Of a stretch of 21,181 bases of DNA, positions 1 to 8,143 are shown one piece after another. The position numbers were made by a program, and so were the translations under genes. Source of the DNA: JAWUVP01 sp034112285 (GTDB lineage: Bacteria; Pseudomonadota; Gammaproteobacteria; JABDGN01); the NCBI GenBank assembly GCA_034112285.1, contig JAWUVP010000020.1, forward strand, positions 1 to 21,181, given 5' to 3'. Each line of letters starts with the position of its first letter. Position 1 is the stretch's first letter. The notes below the pieces were generated by a model that was not told the origin of the DNA, made no database searches, and saw nothing but the letters and a program-made list of their open reading frames with translations.

Positions 1-104
1 ATTTCATATTCTATCATATACCACCCAGTTTTTACTCTTTAAATTTACACGGTAAAATCTAGTCTCCTTTCATACTGATGACAATATTTATGTTTGCGTT
101 ATGA

Positions 105-132
105 TTGTTTCTGTCAAATTATTGAATATAAC
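105..132 (+). promoter_or_regulatory. Possible weak promoter upstream of the first small operon
   Basis: A TATAAC box (127-132) lies 16 bases after TTGTTT (105-110), which matches the -35 consensus at three of six positions. It is the best sigma-70-like pair I see in bases 1-257, an AT-rich stretch with no credible gene. It would drive the two small genes that follow. Evidence is consensus matching only. Confidence 0.25.
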
Positions 133-257
133 GGATCATCAATATAGATGAAAACCCTATGACGCGATAAGCAATGGAAAGCACGTTACAACAATAATAA
201 TCAAACAAAGCAAGCCTTCGCTCATTGTCGCCTACTATAAAAGAGGACTATACGAGA

Positions 258-476
258 ATGTCAAAACAGCATTTCATTATCAAATGGATGAACAAACTAG
301 AATTATATTTACTTATCAATCGTGCAACACGCTTACGTAATAACTTAGACGTTACCGAAAAAAATATTTTAGACCATCTTAAAAAACATACAGCCAAAGG
401 CAAATCTAAAAAGCGCGCACTAAACACACCACCGCTATCTAATTTACTCAAGAAATCAGTAATATTAACTCGGTAA
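258..476 (+). CDS. Small basic protein of unknown function (72 aa)
   Basis: I do not recognise this protein. The ATG at 258 is preceded by AGAGG at 242-246 with an 11-base gap. An in-frame TTG at 225 is possible but has no better ribosome site. The 72 residues are rich in Lys and Arg, especially in the second half (around KKHTAKGKSKKRA), with a more hydrophobic amphipathic stretch near residues 7-20. There is no signal peptide and no Cys. It lies 29 bases before the next small gene in the same direction, so the two are probably co-transcribed. The basic character would suit nucleic-acid or membrane contact, but that is a guess. It could also be a spurious frame in AT-rich DNA. Confidence 0.45.
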   Translation: MSKQHFIIKWMNKLELYLLINRATRLRNNLDVTEKNILDHLKKHTAKGKSKKRALNTPPLSNLLKKSVILTR

Positions 477-505
477 CTTTAATCGCTAAACCTAAGGAAA
501 AGATC

Positions 506-817
506 ATGGCTAAAAAGAAAATTCACCGCAAAAAAGTTTCACTAAAAAGTGAACCACCAGAATTCAAACCAGCAGACAAACCTTACTTGGAATACGATGG
601 CGTGATATTAAATGCCAATGTACCTTGGCATGAAGTTATTGCCGATATTGTTTTACAGCAATATAGCTTAGTCGATATTGCTGTTTTTATCGAAGCGGAT
701 ATTAAGACTCTTGAAGAAGTGTTAAAGCAAAACTTTGATGTGCTATCTTTTCGTGCTGGCGCAAGGTTGATTACTCTGCATTATCGGCTTTGTTCAGCTT
801 GTTACTCAGGGGCTTAA
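506..817 (+). CDS. Small protein with possible helix-turn-helix, unknown function (103 aa)
   Basis: The ATG follows a good ribosome site (AAGGA at 492-497 region). The N-terminus is strongly basic (MAKKKIHRKKVSLKSE), followed by an acidic/aromatic linker and a compact helical-looking region from about residue 38. Residues 53-72 (SLVDIAVFIEADIKTLEEVL) have the spacing of a helix-turn-helix, with a helix starting SLVDIA, a turn and a second helix TLEEVL. A segment rich in Arg and hydrophobics (LSFRAGARLITLHYRLC) follows. That pattern and the basic tail suggest a DNA-binding role, but I recognise no named family. It is likely an operon with the gene at 258-476. Coding looks real from the ribosome site and the amino-acid mix; function is open. 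Confidence 0.6.
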   Translation: MAKKKIHRKKVSLKSEPPEFKPADKPYLEYDGVILNANVPWHEVIADIVLQQYSLVDIAVFIEADIKTLEEVLKQNFDVLSFRAGARLITLHYRLCSACYSGA

Positions 818-1103
818 TTCAATTGTATCGACAGTTCTCTATGGACTGGTAAGCGCATTATATTTAAGGGTCGGTTATATTGCGTTCCGGCTTGAGAAAA
901 TCCAACGTCCGAGCGTTGTTATGTATACGGCCTGCCAATCCCAAGAAGGCGGGCTTGCTTTGTTACTTACACCGTCATCGGCATCGAGGCAACTATCTCG
1001 ACGAATAAAAATCATCTACTACAAGGCTCTTTACTACTCAACAATCCCGCTCCTCGGCCTTTGATTTAGTACAGATTTATGCCATTTCCCTGTAAAGTGA
1101 GGG
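818..1103. other. Gene-free stretch with several short hairpins
   Basis: No convincing gene is visible here. Three inverted repeats lie close together: CAACG/CGTTG (903-907 with 914-918), GCCTGCC/GGCGGGC (930-936 with 948-954, one U·G pair, then a T-rich run TTGCTTTGTT) and TCGAG/CTCGA (984-988 with 997-1001). The second could be a terminator for the small operon upstream. Together they could belong to a structured RNA, but I match none to tRNA, 4.5S, tmRNA or RNase P. Confidence 0.35.
930..964 (+). terminator. Possible intrinsic terminator of the small operon
   Basis: A 7-bp stem (GCCTGCC with GGCGGGC, one wobble) with an 11-base loop is followed by TTGCTTTGTT. The T run is broken, so termination would be weak. 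It lies 113 bases beyond the stop of the gene ending at 817. Confidence 0.3.
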
Positions 1104-1131
1104 TAGACGGAAAACTTGGCTATGCTATTAT
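1104..1131 (+). promoter_or_regulatory. Promoter with extended -10 ahead of the histidine kinase
   Basis: TAGACG (1104-1109, four of six matches to TTGACA) is followed after 16 bases by TATTAT (1126-1131), preceded by TGC. This gives an extended -10 element (TG-n-TATTAT). Transcription would start near 1138, leaving about 40 bases before the ATG at 1178. Confidence 0.5.
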
Positions 1132-1177
1132 ACACTTTTGGCATAATCCGTTGGATTGCATATTGAAAGGGAGCCAC

Positions 1178-1363
1178 ATGCAAAGGACAGTATTAAGTTT
1201 GTTTAGCGAATCCGTTAAACCACCATTTGGCTTAGGTGCTTGCAGTGATCTATTCCCAGCCATACAGCCAGAATATGGAAAATGTTATCCTACCCATCAA
1301 ATTTCTTTAAACCAAGCGTGGATGGCATTGGTTCAAGACGTATCATATGGAATAAGGGCTTAG
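1178..1363 (+). CDS. Possible 61-residue leader protein coupled to the kinase
   Basis: The ATG at 1178 is preceded by GGGAG with a short gap, and a promoter with extended -10 lies just upstream. The frame ends with TAG at 1361-1363, two bases before the kinase ATG at 1366, and the kinase ribosome site (TAAGGG) lies inside its 3' end. That arrangement suggests translational coupling. The product starts MQRTVLSLFSESVKPPF and has two Cys but no domain I know. The frame also extends upstream to 1079, before the promoter, so the longer version is unlikely. It may be a genuine small protein, a leader peptide or chance. Confidence 0.35.
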   Translation: MQRTVLSLFSESVKPPFGLGACSDLFPAIQPEYGKCYPTHQISLNQAWMALVQDVSYGIRA

Positions 1364-1365
1364 AA

Positions 1366-2898
1366 ATGCCATCAATAGAACGTTTAGAGCTGGCTCTGCA
1401 GCGTGAGCATGAAGCCAGAAAAATAGCAGAAGACTTACTTGAAAATAAGCCGCGCAGCCTCTATCTCGCTTACCAAGCTTTGCTTGAAAAAAATAAAGAA
1501 CTCGACTTATTGTTTTCATTGTTAAAGATGAGCGATAAACATAAAGAGACTGAGCAAATTTTAGAATATTACATTAACGCTGTTTGCAAGTCTTGCGGAT
1601 GGGGTGTCGGGCATATCTATTGGGTGTCTGAAGCCGATGGCAAACCTCAATTGGCACCTTCGCCAATATGGTATTTATCAAGTGAAGACAAATTTCAAAG
1701 TTTTGTTGATGCCACTAGCAAAACCTATCTTGATGCTGGTATGGGCTTACCTGGACGAGTTTATGAAAAGCAAAAAGCAGCTTGGGTTGAGAATATTGAT
1801 ACCGCTCCAAACTTCTCTCGCTCTAAACCCTGCTTTGAGTCGGGCTTGCAAACCTGTTTTGCTGTGCCTATTTCCTGTGCAGGTGAAATTATTGCCGTGG
1901 CTGAATTTTATTCCGAACAAAAAACCGCAAAAAATGAGTATTTATTAAAGATTTTAGAAACCACAACCATACAGATGAACATGCTTTTAGAGCAGCGTCT
2001 TTCAAATGAAAAAATAAAGAATAATTATACCAAGCTACAAGCCACACACACCGAGTTACAATCAACTCAAAACCAGCTGGTGCAAAGTTCAAAACTAGCC
2101 TCCATTGGACAGCTGGCGGCTGGTGTTGCCCATGAAATCAATAATCCTATCGCCTTTGTTACTAGTAACACAAATAGTACAAAAAAATATATGGCGGCAA
2201 TCACGCTTTTTCTTGCCCAGCAAAAAGAATTTTTGGCGGCGCAGCCTGCCCAAGTTAATTTGGCTGATATTACCGATAAAATAGCGGCATTGTATAAAGA
2301 ACACAAGCTCGATTTTATTTTAGAAGATGTAATAGAGTTAATCGATGATAGCGTTGAAGGCTTAGAACGTGTAACCGGCATTGTTGCAGGCTTAAAAGGC
2401 TATGCGCGTGTTGATGCTGGTGTAGAAGAAAAAGTGGATGTTGAATCGATACTTGATACCACGGTTAAAATGCTCTGGAATGAAATAAAGTACAAATGCG
2501 TAATCGATAAACATTACGCCGGCATTCCTGCTATTGCAGGTAATAAAGGCCAAATTCAACAAGTTTTCACCAATTTGATCACCAATGCGGGGCATGCCAT
2601 AGAAGCAGATGGGGTGATTACCTTATCAACTGAACAAATTGGTAATGAAGTTCTTATAACCGTAAAAGATACCGGCGACGGAATTGACAAAAAGAATTTT
2701 GACAAATTATTCGAACCCTTTTTTACTACCAAAGAGGTAGGCAAGGGCACCGGTTTAGGCTTGTCTATTTCGCATGGTATTATTGAAAAGCATGGTGGTT
2801 CAATTAACGTTGAAAGCACGGTGGGTACAGGCACTACTTTTTTTGTTAGGTTACCGGTTAAAGCTAACAGCGATGACTCTAGTCAAAGCGAAGATTAA
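1366..2898 (+). CDS. Orphan cytoplasmic GAF-domain sensor histidine kinase
   Basis: A 510-residue histidine kinase that would autophosphorylate on His and pass phosphate to a response regulator. Residues 1-55 form a coiled coil with the QREHEARKIAEDLLE pattern seen at the N-terminus of many soluble kinases. Residues 57-205 look like a GAF sensor domain. A second coiled coil leads to the H-box SSKLASIGQLAAGVAHEINN with His256. The HATPase domain shows the N-box (Asn403, Asn407), DTGDG at 435-439 and KGTGLGLS at 460-467. No membrane segment is present, so the signal is probably cytosolic. The start at 1366 has TAAGGG upstream; the longer frame from 1282 adds residues unlike the family. No response regulator gene lies beside it. 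Confidence 0.9.
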   Translation: MPSIERLELALQREHEARKIAEDLLENKPRSLYLAYQALLEKNKELDLLFSLLKMSDKHKETEQILEYYINAVCKSCGWGVGHIYWVSEADGKPQLAPSPIWYLSSEDKFQSFVDATSKTYLDAGMGLPGRVYEKQKAAWVENIDTAPNFSRSKPCFESGLQTCFAVPISCAGEIIAVAEFYSEQKTAKNEYLLKILETTTIQMNMLLEQRLSNEKIKNNYTKLQATHTELQSTQNQLVQSSKLASIGQLAAGVAHEINNPIAFVTSNTNSTKKYMAAITLFLAQQKEFLAAQPAQVNLADITDKIAALYKEHKLDFILEDVIELIDDSVEGLERVTGIVAGLKGYARVDAGVEEKVDVESILDTTVKMLWNEIKYKCVIDKHYAGIPAIAGNKGQIQQVFTNLITNAGHAIEADGVITLSTEQIGNEVLITVKDTGDGIDKKNFDKLFEPFFTTKEVGKGTGLGLSISHGIIEKHGGSINVESTVGTGTTFFVRLPVKANSDDSSQSED

Positions 2899-2955
2899 AC
2901 CCGTTCGTTCCCCATTGAAATCTGGGCTTTGGTTCATGTGAGGCAGCAGCCTATT

Positions 2956-2975
2956 GTATAAGTAATTGCTTATGT
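2956..2975. other. AT-rich inverted repeat between convergent genes
   Basis: ATAAGT (2958-2963) and GCTTAT (2968-2973) pair around AATT, extendable by wobble pairs. It lies in the gap of 165 bases between the convergent kinase and topA genes. Without a T tract it is a poor terminator. I see nothing else in this gap. Confidence 0.25.
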
Positions 2976-3063
2976 ATAGATAGACACTGCGCCCATTTTC
3001 GCTCAAGCTTAATTCAGCTAGAAGCATCCACCGAGATTCTTTTTTGAGGGGCCAGTCATTAGC

Positions 3064-5361
3064 CTACTCTTCGGTCTCTTCCTCTTTACTCACAATATAA
3101 TCGCAACTTTGTTGTGGGCAAACTTTTTGCTCGCCGCTGCGCTTGGTGACTTTTAGTGTTAGCATTGGCCATTCACATTTCGGACAAGCCTCATCTAACG
3201 GCTCATTCCATAGGGCGTAATCACATTTTGGATACCCTGAACAGGAGAAAAATATTTTGCCGCGTTTAGATTTGCGCTCCAAAATAGTGCCGTCGCTGCA
3301 TTTAGGACATTTCACTTCCGTGTCGCGTGGCTTAACGAGTGGCTCAATGAATTTACAATCGGGATAATTACTGCAACCAATAAACTTGCCATATGGGCCA
3401 TGTTTAATAATCAGCTCAGCTTCATCTTTCGGGCATTTGCGGTCGCCAATAATTTCAGCGGCATTGTCGGGCTCGCCATTATCGTCTAGGCTGCGTGTGT
3501 ATGAGCATTCGGGGAATGCGGTGCAACCAATAAAGCGGCCGGTACGTCCCAGGCGAATGCTTAGGTCTGCCTCACACTCTGGACATTTTTCGTCAATTTT
3601 TTCTTGGGTGACATCGCTACGCTTTACGGTTTCATCAATTTTATGAATCAAGGAATCAAAAGGTTCCCAGAATTGGCGCAATAACGGCACCCATTGTTTT
3701 TCACCGCGTGAAACTTCATCGAGTTCATTTTCTAAATCGGCAGTGAAATCAAAATCTACGTATTTGGTAAAATATTCAGTTAAAAATTTTGTGACCACAC
3801 GGCCAACATCGGTAGGGTAAAAGCGTTTTTTATCTAAGTTAACATATTCACGATGTTGCAAGGTTGAAATAATTGAGGCATAAGTTGAAGGTCGGCCAAT
3901 GCCAAATTCTTCCAACGATTTAATCAAGCTGGCTTCTGAAAAGCGCGGTGGTGGCTCGGTAAAATGTTGCGTGCCACGAATTTCGCTCACATCAATCACA
4001 TCACCTTTGTTTAGCTCAGGTAATAATTTTTCGTCGTTATCGCTGGCTTTGGAATCATCTTGACCCTCAAGGTACACGCTCATAAAACCAGGGTTGGCAA
4101 TGGTTGAGCCATTGGCCCTAAAGCGGTTACCCGGCTCGCCACATTCTAAATCAATGGCAACCGTATTGATGGTAGCAGGGATCATTTGACATGCGATGGT
4201 TCGCTTCCACACCAAATCATATAATTTGTATTGCTCGGCCGATAAGTATTCGGTTATTTCTTCTGGCCGACGCTTGGCGGCTGTGGGGCGAATAGCCTCA
4301 TGCGCTTCTTGCGCATTTTTAGCTTTAGTTTTAAACAGGCGTACTTCGTCAGGCAAATTTTCTTTACCATAACGCTTAGCAATTAAATCACGAATTTCTT
4401 CTAAGGCTTCACCGGCTAAGTTAACCGAATCTGTACGCATGTAACTAATTAAACCCACTGAGCCGGTGCCAATTTCAATACCTTCGTATAATTGCTGAGC
4501 TATGCGCATGGTGCGCTGGGCGGTAAAGCCTAGTTTACGCGCGGCTTCTTGTTGCAGCGTGGAGGTAATAAAAGGTGCGGCGGGATTACGTTTGCGTTGC
4601 TTTTTCGCAATCTTACTAACGGTTAATTTACCCTTTGCTTTTTCGGTTAAATCAGCAATAACCTTATCGGCTTGCTCTTGATTGGTGATAGTGAATTGTT
4701 CAACTTTATCCGTTTTATATTCCACTAATTTTGCAGTAAAACTTTGCTTGTTAGTTAACAAGTCGCTTTCGACACTCCAATATTCCTGCGAATTAAATTT
4801 TTCGATATCGAGTTCACGCTCTACAATTAAACGCAACGCGGGGCTTTGCACTCGGCCAGCAGATAAGCCGCGACGAACTTTTTTCCATAATAAAGGTGAT
4901 AAATTAAAACCCACCAAATAATCTAGCGCCCGACGCGCTTGCTGGGCATGAACCAAATCCATGGCAATTTCACGGGGGTTATCCACCGCTTCTTGAATGG
5001 CAGATTTAGTGATTTCATTAAACACCACGCGCACAACACGCTTGCCCTCAAGTACTTTACGCTCTTCTAAAATATGCGCGATATTCCAAGCAATCGCTTC
5101 ACCCTCGCGATCCGGATCCGGCGCTAGCATTAGCACGTCGGCTTGCTTCATGGCCTTCGTCATGGCCTCAACGTGTTTGGCGTTTTTGGCAATAAGCTCA
5201 TACTTCATTTCAAAATCATTGGATGGGTCCACTGCGCCTTGCTTGGGCAGCAAATCACGCACGTGGCCATAAGAGGCCAACACGGTGTAGCCCTTACCTA
5301 AATATTTTTTAATAGTCTTCGCTTTAGCGGGAGACTCAACAATAACTAAACGTTTTTCCAT
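3064..5361 (-). CDS. topA: DNA topoisomerase I (type IA)
   Basis: A 765-residue type IA topoisomerase that relaxes negative supercoils by cutting one strand through a 5'-phosphotyrosine. The TOPRIM domain (2-130) carries Glu9 in VIVESPAKA and the DPDREGE acidic cluster (82-88). The active-site Tyr is Tyr307 in LISYMRTDS. After residue 592 come four zinc-ribbon-like units, CPEC…C…C, CPKD…C…C, CPKC…C…C and CPKC…C…C. In the second unit the second Cys is Asp646. E. coli TopA is longer (865 residues). The start MEKRLVIVESPAKAK at 5361 matches the family; an upstream ATG at 5394 would overlap smg. The start lies 7 bases after the smg stop, so it is probably the last gene of the LysM–dprA–smg–topA operon. 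Confidence 0.97.
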   Translation of the reverse strand: MEKRLVIVESPAKAKTIKKYLGKGYTVLASYGHVRDLLPKQGAVDPSNDFEMKYELIAKNAKHVEAMTKAMKQADVLMLAPDPDREGEAIAWNIAHILEERKVLEGKRVVRVVFNEITKSAIQEAVDNPREIAMDLVHAQQARRALDYLVGFNLSPLLWKKVRRGLSAGRVQSPALRLIVERELDIEKFNSQEYWSVESDLLTNKQSFTAKLVEYKTDKVEQFTITNQEQADKVIADLTEKAKGKLTVSKIAKKQRKRNPAAPFITSTLQQEAARKLGFTAQRTMRIAQQLYEGIEIGTGSVGLISYMRTDSVNLAGEALEEIRDLIAKRYGKENLPDEVRLFKTKAKNAQEAHEAIRPTAAKRRPEEITEYLSAEQYKLYDLVWKRTIACQMIPATINTVAIDLECGEPGNRFRANGSTIANPGFMSVYLEGQDDSKASDNDEKLLPELNKGDVIDVSEIRGTQHFTEPPPRFSEASLIKSLEEFGIGRPSTYASIISTLQHREYVNLDKKRFYPTDVGRVVTKFLTEYFTKYVDFDFTADLENELDEVSRGEKQWVPLLRQFWEPFDSLIHKIDETVKRSDVTQEKIDEKCPECEADLSIRLGRTGRFIGCTAFPECSYTRSLDDNGEPDNAAEIIGDRKCPKDEAELIIKHGPYGKFIGCSNYPDCKFIEPLVKPRDTEVKCPKCSDGTILERKSKRGKIFFSCSGYPKCDYALWNEPLDEACPKCEWPMLTLKVTKRSGEQKVCPQQSCDYIVSKEEETEE

Positions 5362-5368
5362 AACTTTT

Positions 5369-5854
5369 TTAATGTACCGTAATTTTGTTATCATGCATCA
5401 ATTGAAAGAAACGCTTTCCATCGACGGAGTGATTTTTGGTGACATGATTGCGCTCTGTTTCAAGCACGATATTAATAATGTGACGCAGTGTTCCCATGTC
5501 TACCTGGGGAACAGGTAATTGCATCGCACGCTGTAAAATTAACTCACGAGTTAAACCATCCAACAAATGCTGTTGCTCTAAATAAAAGATAAAACCACGC
5601 GCATCAGCTGATAATTTGTAATTTTCATCGTTGGTATAGATGCGAATGGACTTCGCTTTTTTGAATTGCATCAGTGCGGGTTTCTTTTCATTAAAACCCA
5701 TAAACCACGCCATCACTTCTTGCACATCTTGGGCCATAAAGCCTTCCATTTGCAGTTCATCCACTAAGTTTGGCGATAAAATTTGCTCTTGCAGCTCTTC
5801 GCTGCTGTATTTTTCGTATAAAAACCATAGAATTTCTAAGAAACTTTCAGTCAT
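5369..5854 (-). CDS. smg: Smg family protein (DUF494)
   Basis: A 161-residue protein of the Smg family, close to the E. coli length of 157. The N-terminus (MTESFLEILWFLYEKY) and the following acidic helical segment with EGFMAQDVQEVMAWFMGF fit the family pattern. Biochemical function is unknown in the family; its known trait is conserved linkage to dprA and, in many gammaproteobacteria, topA. Here it starts 10 bases after the dprA stop and ends 7 bases before the topA start. Its ribosome site is only a weak AAGAG, so translation may depend on coupling to dprA. Identification rests on sequence feel plus synteny. Confidence 0.92.
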   Translation of the reverse strand: MTESFLEILWFLYEKYSSEELQEQILSPNLVDELQMEGFMAQDVQEVMAWFMGFNEKKPALMQFKKAKSIRIYTNDENYKLSADARGFIFYLEQQHLLDGLTRELILQRAMQLPVPQVDMGTLRHIINIVLETERNHVTKNHSVDGKRFFQLMHDNKITVH

Positions 5855-5864
5855 CAGTTTGCTC

Positions 5865-6950
5865 TTACTTTACGCGCTGATACCCTCCCGGGCCGGCGCT
5901 GACATGTGAATTTAGCTCTAAAATCAACAACATAGAAGCAACTTGGTCTGCCGCCATGCCTGATTGGGCCACTATAACATCAACCGCAGTGCTTTCATAG
6001 CCAATACAATTGAGTAACTGCTGGTAGTCTAAGTCTAGTGTAAGGGCGTTAATGGGCTTTTCAAGTGAGGGTAGAGGCTGCGCGCCGGCTAATTGTGATA
6101 ATTCTTCCACAACATCCTCAGCACGCTCAACCAATTTGGCCCCTTCGCGCAATAAGCGATGGCAGCCTCTGGCTAAAGGGTTATGAATAGAGCCTGGAAT
6201 AGCAAACACTTCGCGCCCTTGCTCCATGGCTTGGCGGGCCGTAATTAATGAGCCGCTTTTTAACGCGGCTTCCACCACCAACGTGCCCAAGCTCAAGCCG
6301 CTAATAATTCGGTTGCGACGCGGAAAATGGTAAGGCTGCGGCTTCACCCCCAGGGCAAACTCAGACACCAACGCCCCATTGTTAGCAATTTCTTGTGCTA
6401 ACTTGCGATGCTTGGCTGGGTAAACCCGGTCTAAACCCGTGCCACAGACCGCAATGGTTTGGCCTTTACCGGCCAAAGCACCTTGGTGGCTAGCAGCATC
6501 CACGCCAGTTGCCAAGCCACTGGTTATTACCAAATTCATCTTGACCAAATGCTCAGCAAATTCAAACGCCGTATCAGCACCCATCTTGGTTGGGTTGCGG
6601 CTGCCTACCATGGCCAGCTGCCACTGCGACAATAACGCCGCATTACCTTTCACAAATAAAGCGATAGGCGGATCATAAATGTTTTTTAAGAGCGGCGGGT
6701 AGGCAGCATCAAGTATCGTAATTAAATGGTTATTTTCCATTGCCGCCCATTCAAGATCATTGGCAATGCTCGCGGCATCCATTTTCTGCCAACGTTCTCT
6801 TTGCTCTGCGCTCCAGCCAAAATGTTTTAAGCTGGCCACATCAACATCCAGTAACGCGGTGGGCGACTTTAACTGTGCCAACATAGGCTGTAACTTTTGC
6901 CATGAGACACCGCAGCGAATTAACTTAAAAAAGACGCTTTGCTCAGACAT
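5865..6950 (-). CDS. dprA: DNA-processing protein DprA (RecA loader in transformation)
   Basis: A 361-residue DprA/Smf protein, which binds incoming single-stranded DNA in the cytoplasm and loads RecA during natural transformation. The N-terminal part (1-75) is a helical SAM-like region. The Rossmann-like core shows AMVGSRNPT (113-121), ITSGLATGVDAASH (142-155) and PRRNRIISGLS (210-220), all hallmark segments. The C-terminal part (about 300-361) has the winged-helix-like region found in Gram-negative DprA. The start codon overlaps the stop of the LysM gene by one base (TAATG), implying coupled translation. No other competence gene is present, so transformability cannot be judged. Confidence 0.97.
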   Translation of the reverse strand: MSEQSVFFKLIRCGVSWQKLQPMLAQLKSPTALLDVDVASLKHFGWSAEQRERWQKMDAASIANDLEWAAMENNHLITILDAAYPPLLKNIYDPPIALFVKGNAALLSQWQLAMVGSRNPTKMGADTAFEFAEHLVKMNLVITSGLATGVDAASHQGALAGKGQTIAVCGTGLDRVYPAKHRKLAQEIANNGALVSEFALGVKPQPYHFPRRNRIISGLSLGTLVVEAALKSGSLITARQAMEQGREVFAIPGSIHNPLARGCHRLLREGAKLVERAEDVVEELSQLAGAQPLPSLEKPINALTLDLDYQQLLNCIGYESTAVDVIVAQSGMAADQVASMLLILELNSHVSAGPGGYQRVK

Positions 6951-7981
6951 TACTTTATACGTTGCACTTTGTTTAATACTCTAATGGCTTGCTGGGCTTT
7001 CATAACCAGCGCATAACTCACTTTTGGAAACGTGCGAAAAATCATCACCGTGCCAATTTGTTTAGTCGGCAATTTAATTTGTTTGTTACCTTGCTGGGCA
7101 TATTTGTCTTTCAGTATTCGGCCGGCCTTCATCACCGCCAACACTTGGCCAGGCTTCGCACCTTGGGTTTTGCCATAATTTAATGCCACCACATTAAAGC
7201 GGCCCACCTGTGAAATATTGCGCAAAATAGCAATAATCTGGGCATTCACTGGATTTTTTGGCGTATGAGGCACAAATTCAGCTGGAAAAACCCCCGGCTT
7301 ATCGGCAAACAAGCGATCGCCTTCACCAATAACACCCCGCACCTGGGTCACTTTTAATTCGGCCGGATCAGCCAAGCGTTGCAATTGTGCGCTAGCAACA
7401 TAACGTGCTTCAATGCCCAAAGGTTTTTTGGTTTGTGGATCAAAATAAGTTTCTTCACGATGTAATACCAAGAAGCGTTTATCGCGTTGGTTTTTAATAC
7501 CGCGCACATAAATCACATCACCGCGCGTAGACATTAAGCGCTCTTCTTGTTGCGCCAACACATAAGGGGCGGTTAAAAATTGTTTTTTAGACATCACACG
7601 GGTTTTTGTTAAAAAAGGCTCAATTAAATCTAACGGGATTGGCGCAATAGGGCTGGCATGACTGTCCACACGCACAGTCGGCGACAACTTCACCACCCGC
7701 GGCTCACGCTGTAGGCAAGGTTGACCGTTAACAATGGCCATGTGTAATTTATCGCCCGGGTAAATTAAATGCGGATTATGAATTTGCGGATTGCAGGCCC
7801 ACAAACTTGGCCAATGCCAAGGATCGTTTAAATATTTTGCAGAGATGGCCCACAAGGTGTCTTTATTTTGCACGGTGTAATTAACCGGGTAATTTTTTTT
7901 AAGGCTTAAAGCTTGCGTGCTGCACCCCATTAAAATCAACACCACACCCAAACATAAGCCCATAAAGCGAGAAAATAGCAT
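6950..7981 (-). CDS. LysM-domain lipoprotein of the dprA locus
   Basis: A 343-residue envelope protein with a LysM peptidoglycan-binding domain at about residues 34-82 (VNYTVQNKDTLWAISAKYL … IYPGDKL). The N-terminus has a hydrophobic signal ending in a lipobox-like LMGC with Cys20, so it is probably lipidated and held at a membrane facing the periplasm. The remainder (about 115-343) is a β-rich region typical of the LysM proteins encoded next to dprA in gammaproteobacteria. The start at 7981 has a clear GGGGTGG ribosome site; an upstream start at 8035 would put extra residues before the signal. It is the first gene of the operon with dprA, smg and topA. The molecular role is unknown. Confidence 0.9.
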   Translation of the reverse strand: MLFSRFMGLCLGVVLILMGCSTQALSLKKNYPVNYTVQNKDTLWAISAKYLNDPWHWPSLWACNPQIHNPHLIYPGDKLHMAIVNGQPCLQREPRVVKLSPTVRVDSHASPIAPIPLDLIEPFLTKTRVMSKKQFLTAPYVLAQQEERLMSTRGDVIYVRGIKNQRDKRFLVLHREETYFDPQTKKPLGIEARYVASAQLQRLADPAELKVTQVRGVIGEGDRLFADKPGVFPAEFVPHTPKNPVNAQIIAILRNISQVGRFNVVALNYGKTQGAKPGQVLAVMKAGRILKDKYAQQGNKQIKLPTKQIGTVMIFRTFPKVSYALVMKAQQAIRVLNKVQRIK

Positions 7982-8012
7982 GCAAACCACCCCAATGAAT
8001 AAATAAATAGTA

Positions 8013-8018
8013 ATTATA
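8013..8018 (-). promoter_or_regulatory. -10 box for the LysM–dprA–smg–topA operon
   Basis: A perfect TATAAT on the minus strand lies 31 bases before the LysM start codon. I see no good -35 at normal spacing. It faces away from the plus-strand TATAAT at 8051-8056, giving a compact divergent promoter region. Confidence 0.45.
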
Positions 8019-8050
8019 CTCACTTTAACTCGCAATGGAAGCCTTACCCA

Positions 8051-8056
8051 TATAAT
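8051..8056 (+). promoter_or_regulatory. -10 box for fmt–rsmB
   Basis: A perfect TATAAT on the plus strand would start transcription near 8063, leaving an untranslated leader of about 80 bases before the fmt TTG codon. No good -35 is visible at 15-19 bases. The leader holds an out-of-frame ATG at 8125 that overlaps the fmt start. Confidence 0.45.
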
Positions 8057-8143
8057 CTCTAGGGGAAAATTTTTACATCAATTAGTTGCTTTTTCACATC
8101 AGAAACGCGAGAATTCGGCCAACAATGAAGAGAGATTCTGGTC

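Noticed and set aside
1282..1365. Longer N-terminus of the histidine kinase starting at 1282
   Set aside because: The extra 28 residues do not resemble the family, whereas the start at 1366 has a ribosome site and begins directly with the conserved coiled coil.
5362..5394. Upstream ATG for topA at 5394
   Set aside because: It would add 11 residues before the conserved MEKRLVIVESPAKAK start and overlap smg; no ribosome site supports it.
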